Positions 22,465 to 22,670 of a stretch of DNA of 22,670 nt are shown in pieces. The notes beneath the pieces were generated by a model. That model was not told where the DNA came from, ran no database searches, and saw only the letters and a program-made list of their open reading frames with translations. The stretch's first letter is position 1. Each line of letters opens with the position of its first letter. The translations under genes were made by a program, and so were the position numbers. Source of the stretch: Nitrospinae bacterium RIFCSPLOWO2_12_39_16 (GTDB lineage Bacteria; Nitrospinota; Nitrospinia; UBA9942); assembly GCA_001805005.1 (NCBI GenBank), contig MHDO01000046.1, positions 1 to 22,670 of the forward strand. The letters are read 5' to 3'.

Positions 22465-22570
22465 CTTTTATCCGCAGATTTCACCGATTTACACAGATTT
22501 TTAAATTCCTTTAACTCTTATCTTTTATCTTTTAATCTGCGGTAATCTGCGTAATCTGCGGATTGATTAA
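22465..22570. repeat. CAGATT/AATCTG microrepeat palindrome upstream of the hydrogenase gene
   Basis: Left units (TCCGCAGATTTCACCGATTT, ACACAGATTT) at 22470-22500 are mirrored by tandem TAATCTGCG units (22532-22563). It is the same unit family as 13055-13130, with a different central sequence. It fills nearly the whole gap between two genes of a likely operon. Confidence 0.75.
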
Positions 22571-22574
22571 GTTT

Positions 22575-22670
22575 TTATTTCTCCTGTGCATCGCTCTCCT
22601 TGCGGAAAGCCTCTGCATAGGCATTAAAACCCCGGAACATCAACATAGTATCATATTTACTCTGTCCCTT
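22575..22670 (-). CDS. C-terminus of an upstream gene, possibly a hydrogenase small subunit (cut by window edge)
   Basis: The last 31 codons of a minus-strand frame are visible, ending in MFRGFNAYAEAFRKESD and a TAA at 22575-22577. The frame is open to the window edge and in the right place for the gene preceding the large subunit. In group 3 hydrogenase operons the small (delta) subunit commonly precedes the large one, so that is the best guess. The visible residues carry no diagnostic motif. Confidence 0.5.
   Translation of the reverse strand, partial: KGQSKYDTMLMFRGFNAYAEAFRKESDAQEK

Overview
The window is a 22.7 kb piece of an AT-rich bacterial chromosome. It is mostly housekeeping genes, with one short accessory patch. 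The gene content suggests an anaerobic or microaerophilic Gram-negative-type bacterium of the Nitrospirota / deltaproteobacteria-like kind: an 'Aquifex-type' single-chain aconitase, a cytoplasmic group 3 [NiFe] hydrogenase, the run rplM-rpsI-argC-argJ-rpsB-tsf-pyrH-frr, and several interspersed repeat families of a kind I associate with such genomes. That placement is inference from gene order and repeat style; there is no rRNA gene to settle it.

Layout. (1) 1-1675, minus: a truncated aconitase gene, divergent from (2) 1927-4215, plus: an acyl-CoA synthetase carrying two repeat-derived in-frame insertions, followed at once by a MazEF-type toxin-antitoxin pair. (3) 4204-8892, minus: a large hybrid sensor histidine kinase and, upstream of it, protoporphyrinogen oxidase. 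(4) 8979-15104, minus: a translation/arginine block, rplM-rpsI-argC-argJ and then rpsB-tsf-pyrH-frr. A good promoter candidate precedes rpsB and a strong hairpin-plus-T-run follows frr. (5) 15163-16083, plus: nadA. (6) 16237-18751: an accessory patch holding the broken remains of an SNF2-type helicase gene and an Hsp70/actin-like ATPase gene (fused out of frame by a deletion), then an intact MntA-HepT (nucleotidyltransferase/HEPN) pair. (7) 18785-20747: a DASS-family anion transporter converging on a NUDIX hydrolase. (8) 20748-22670, minus: a repeat-filled gap with a short DUF72 gene remnant, then the hydrogenase large subunit and the last codons of an upstream gene, probably another hydrogenase subunit.

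How the genes work together. The central block makes ribosomal proteins (L13, S9, S2), elongation factor Ts, ribosome recycling factor and UMP kinase, with two arginine-biosynthesis genes embedded in it. HemG (heme), NadA (NAD), aconitase (TCA) and the hydrogenase are core metabolism. Two different toxin-antitoxin pairs and a decayed helicase/ATPase module make up the mobile or defence-like fraction.

The most striking non-genic signal is that many gaps between same-strand genes hold an imperfect palindrome built from short, helix-period tandem units, and each gap uses a different unit. I see no convincing intact novel multi-gene system. The best candidates for follow-up are the intergenic palindromes, the repeat-derived peptides inside the acyl-CoA synthetase, and the helicase/ATPase remnant.
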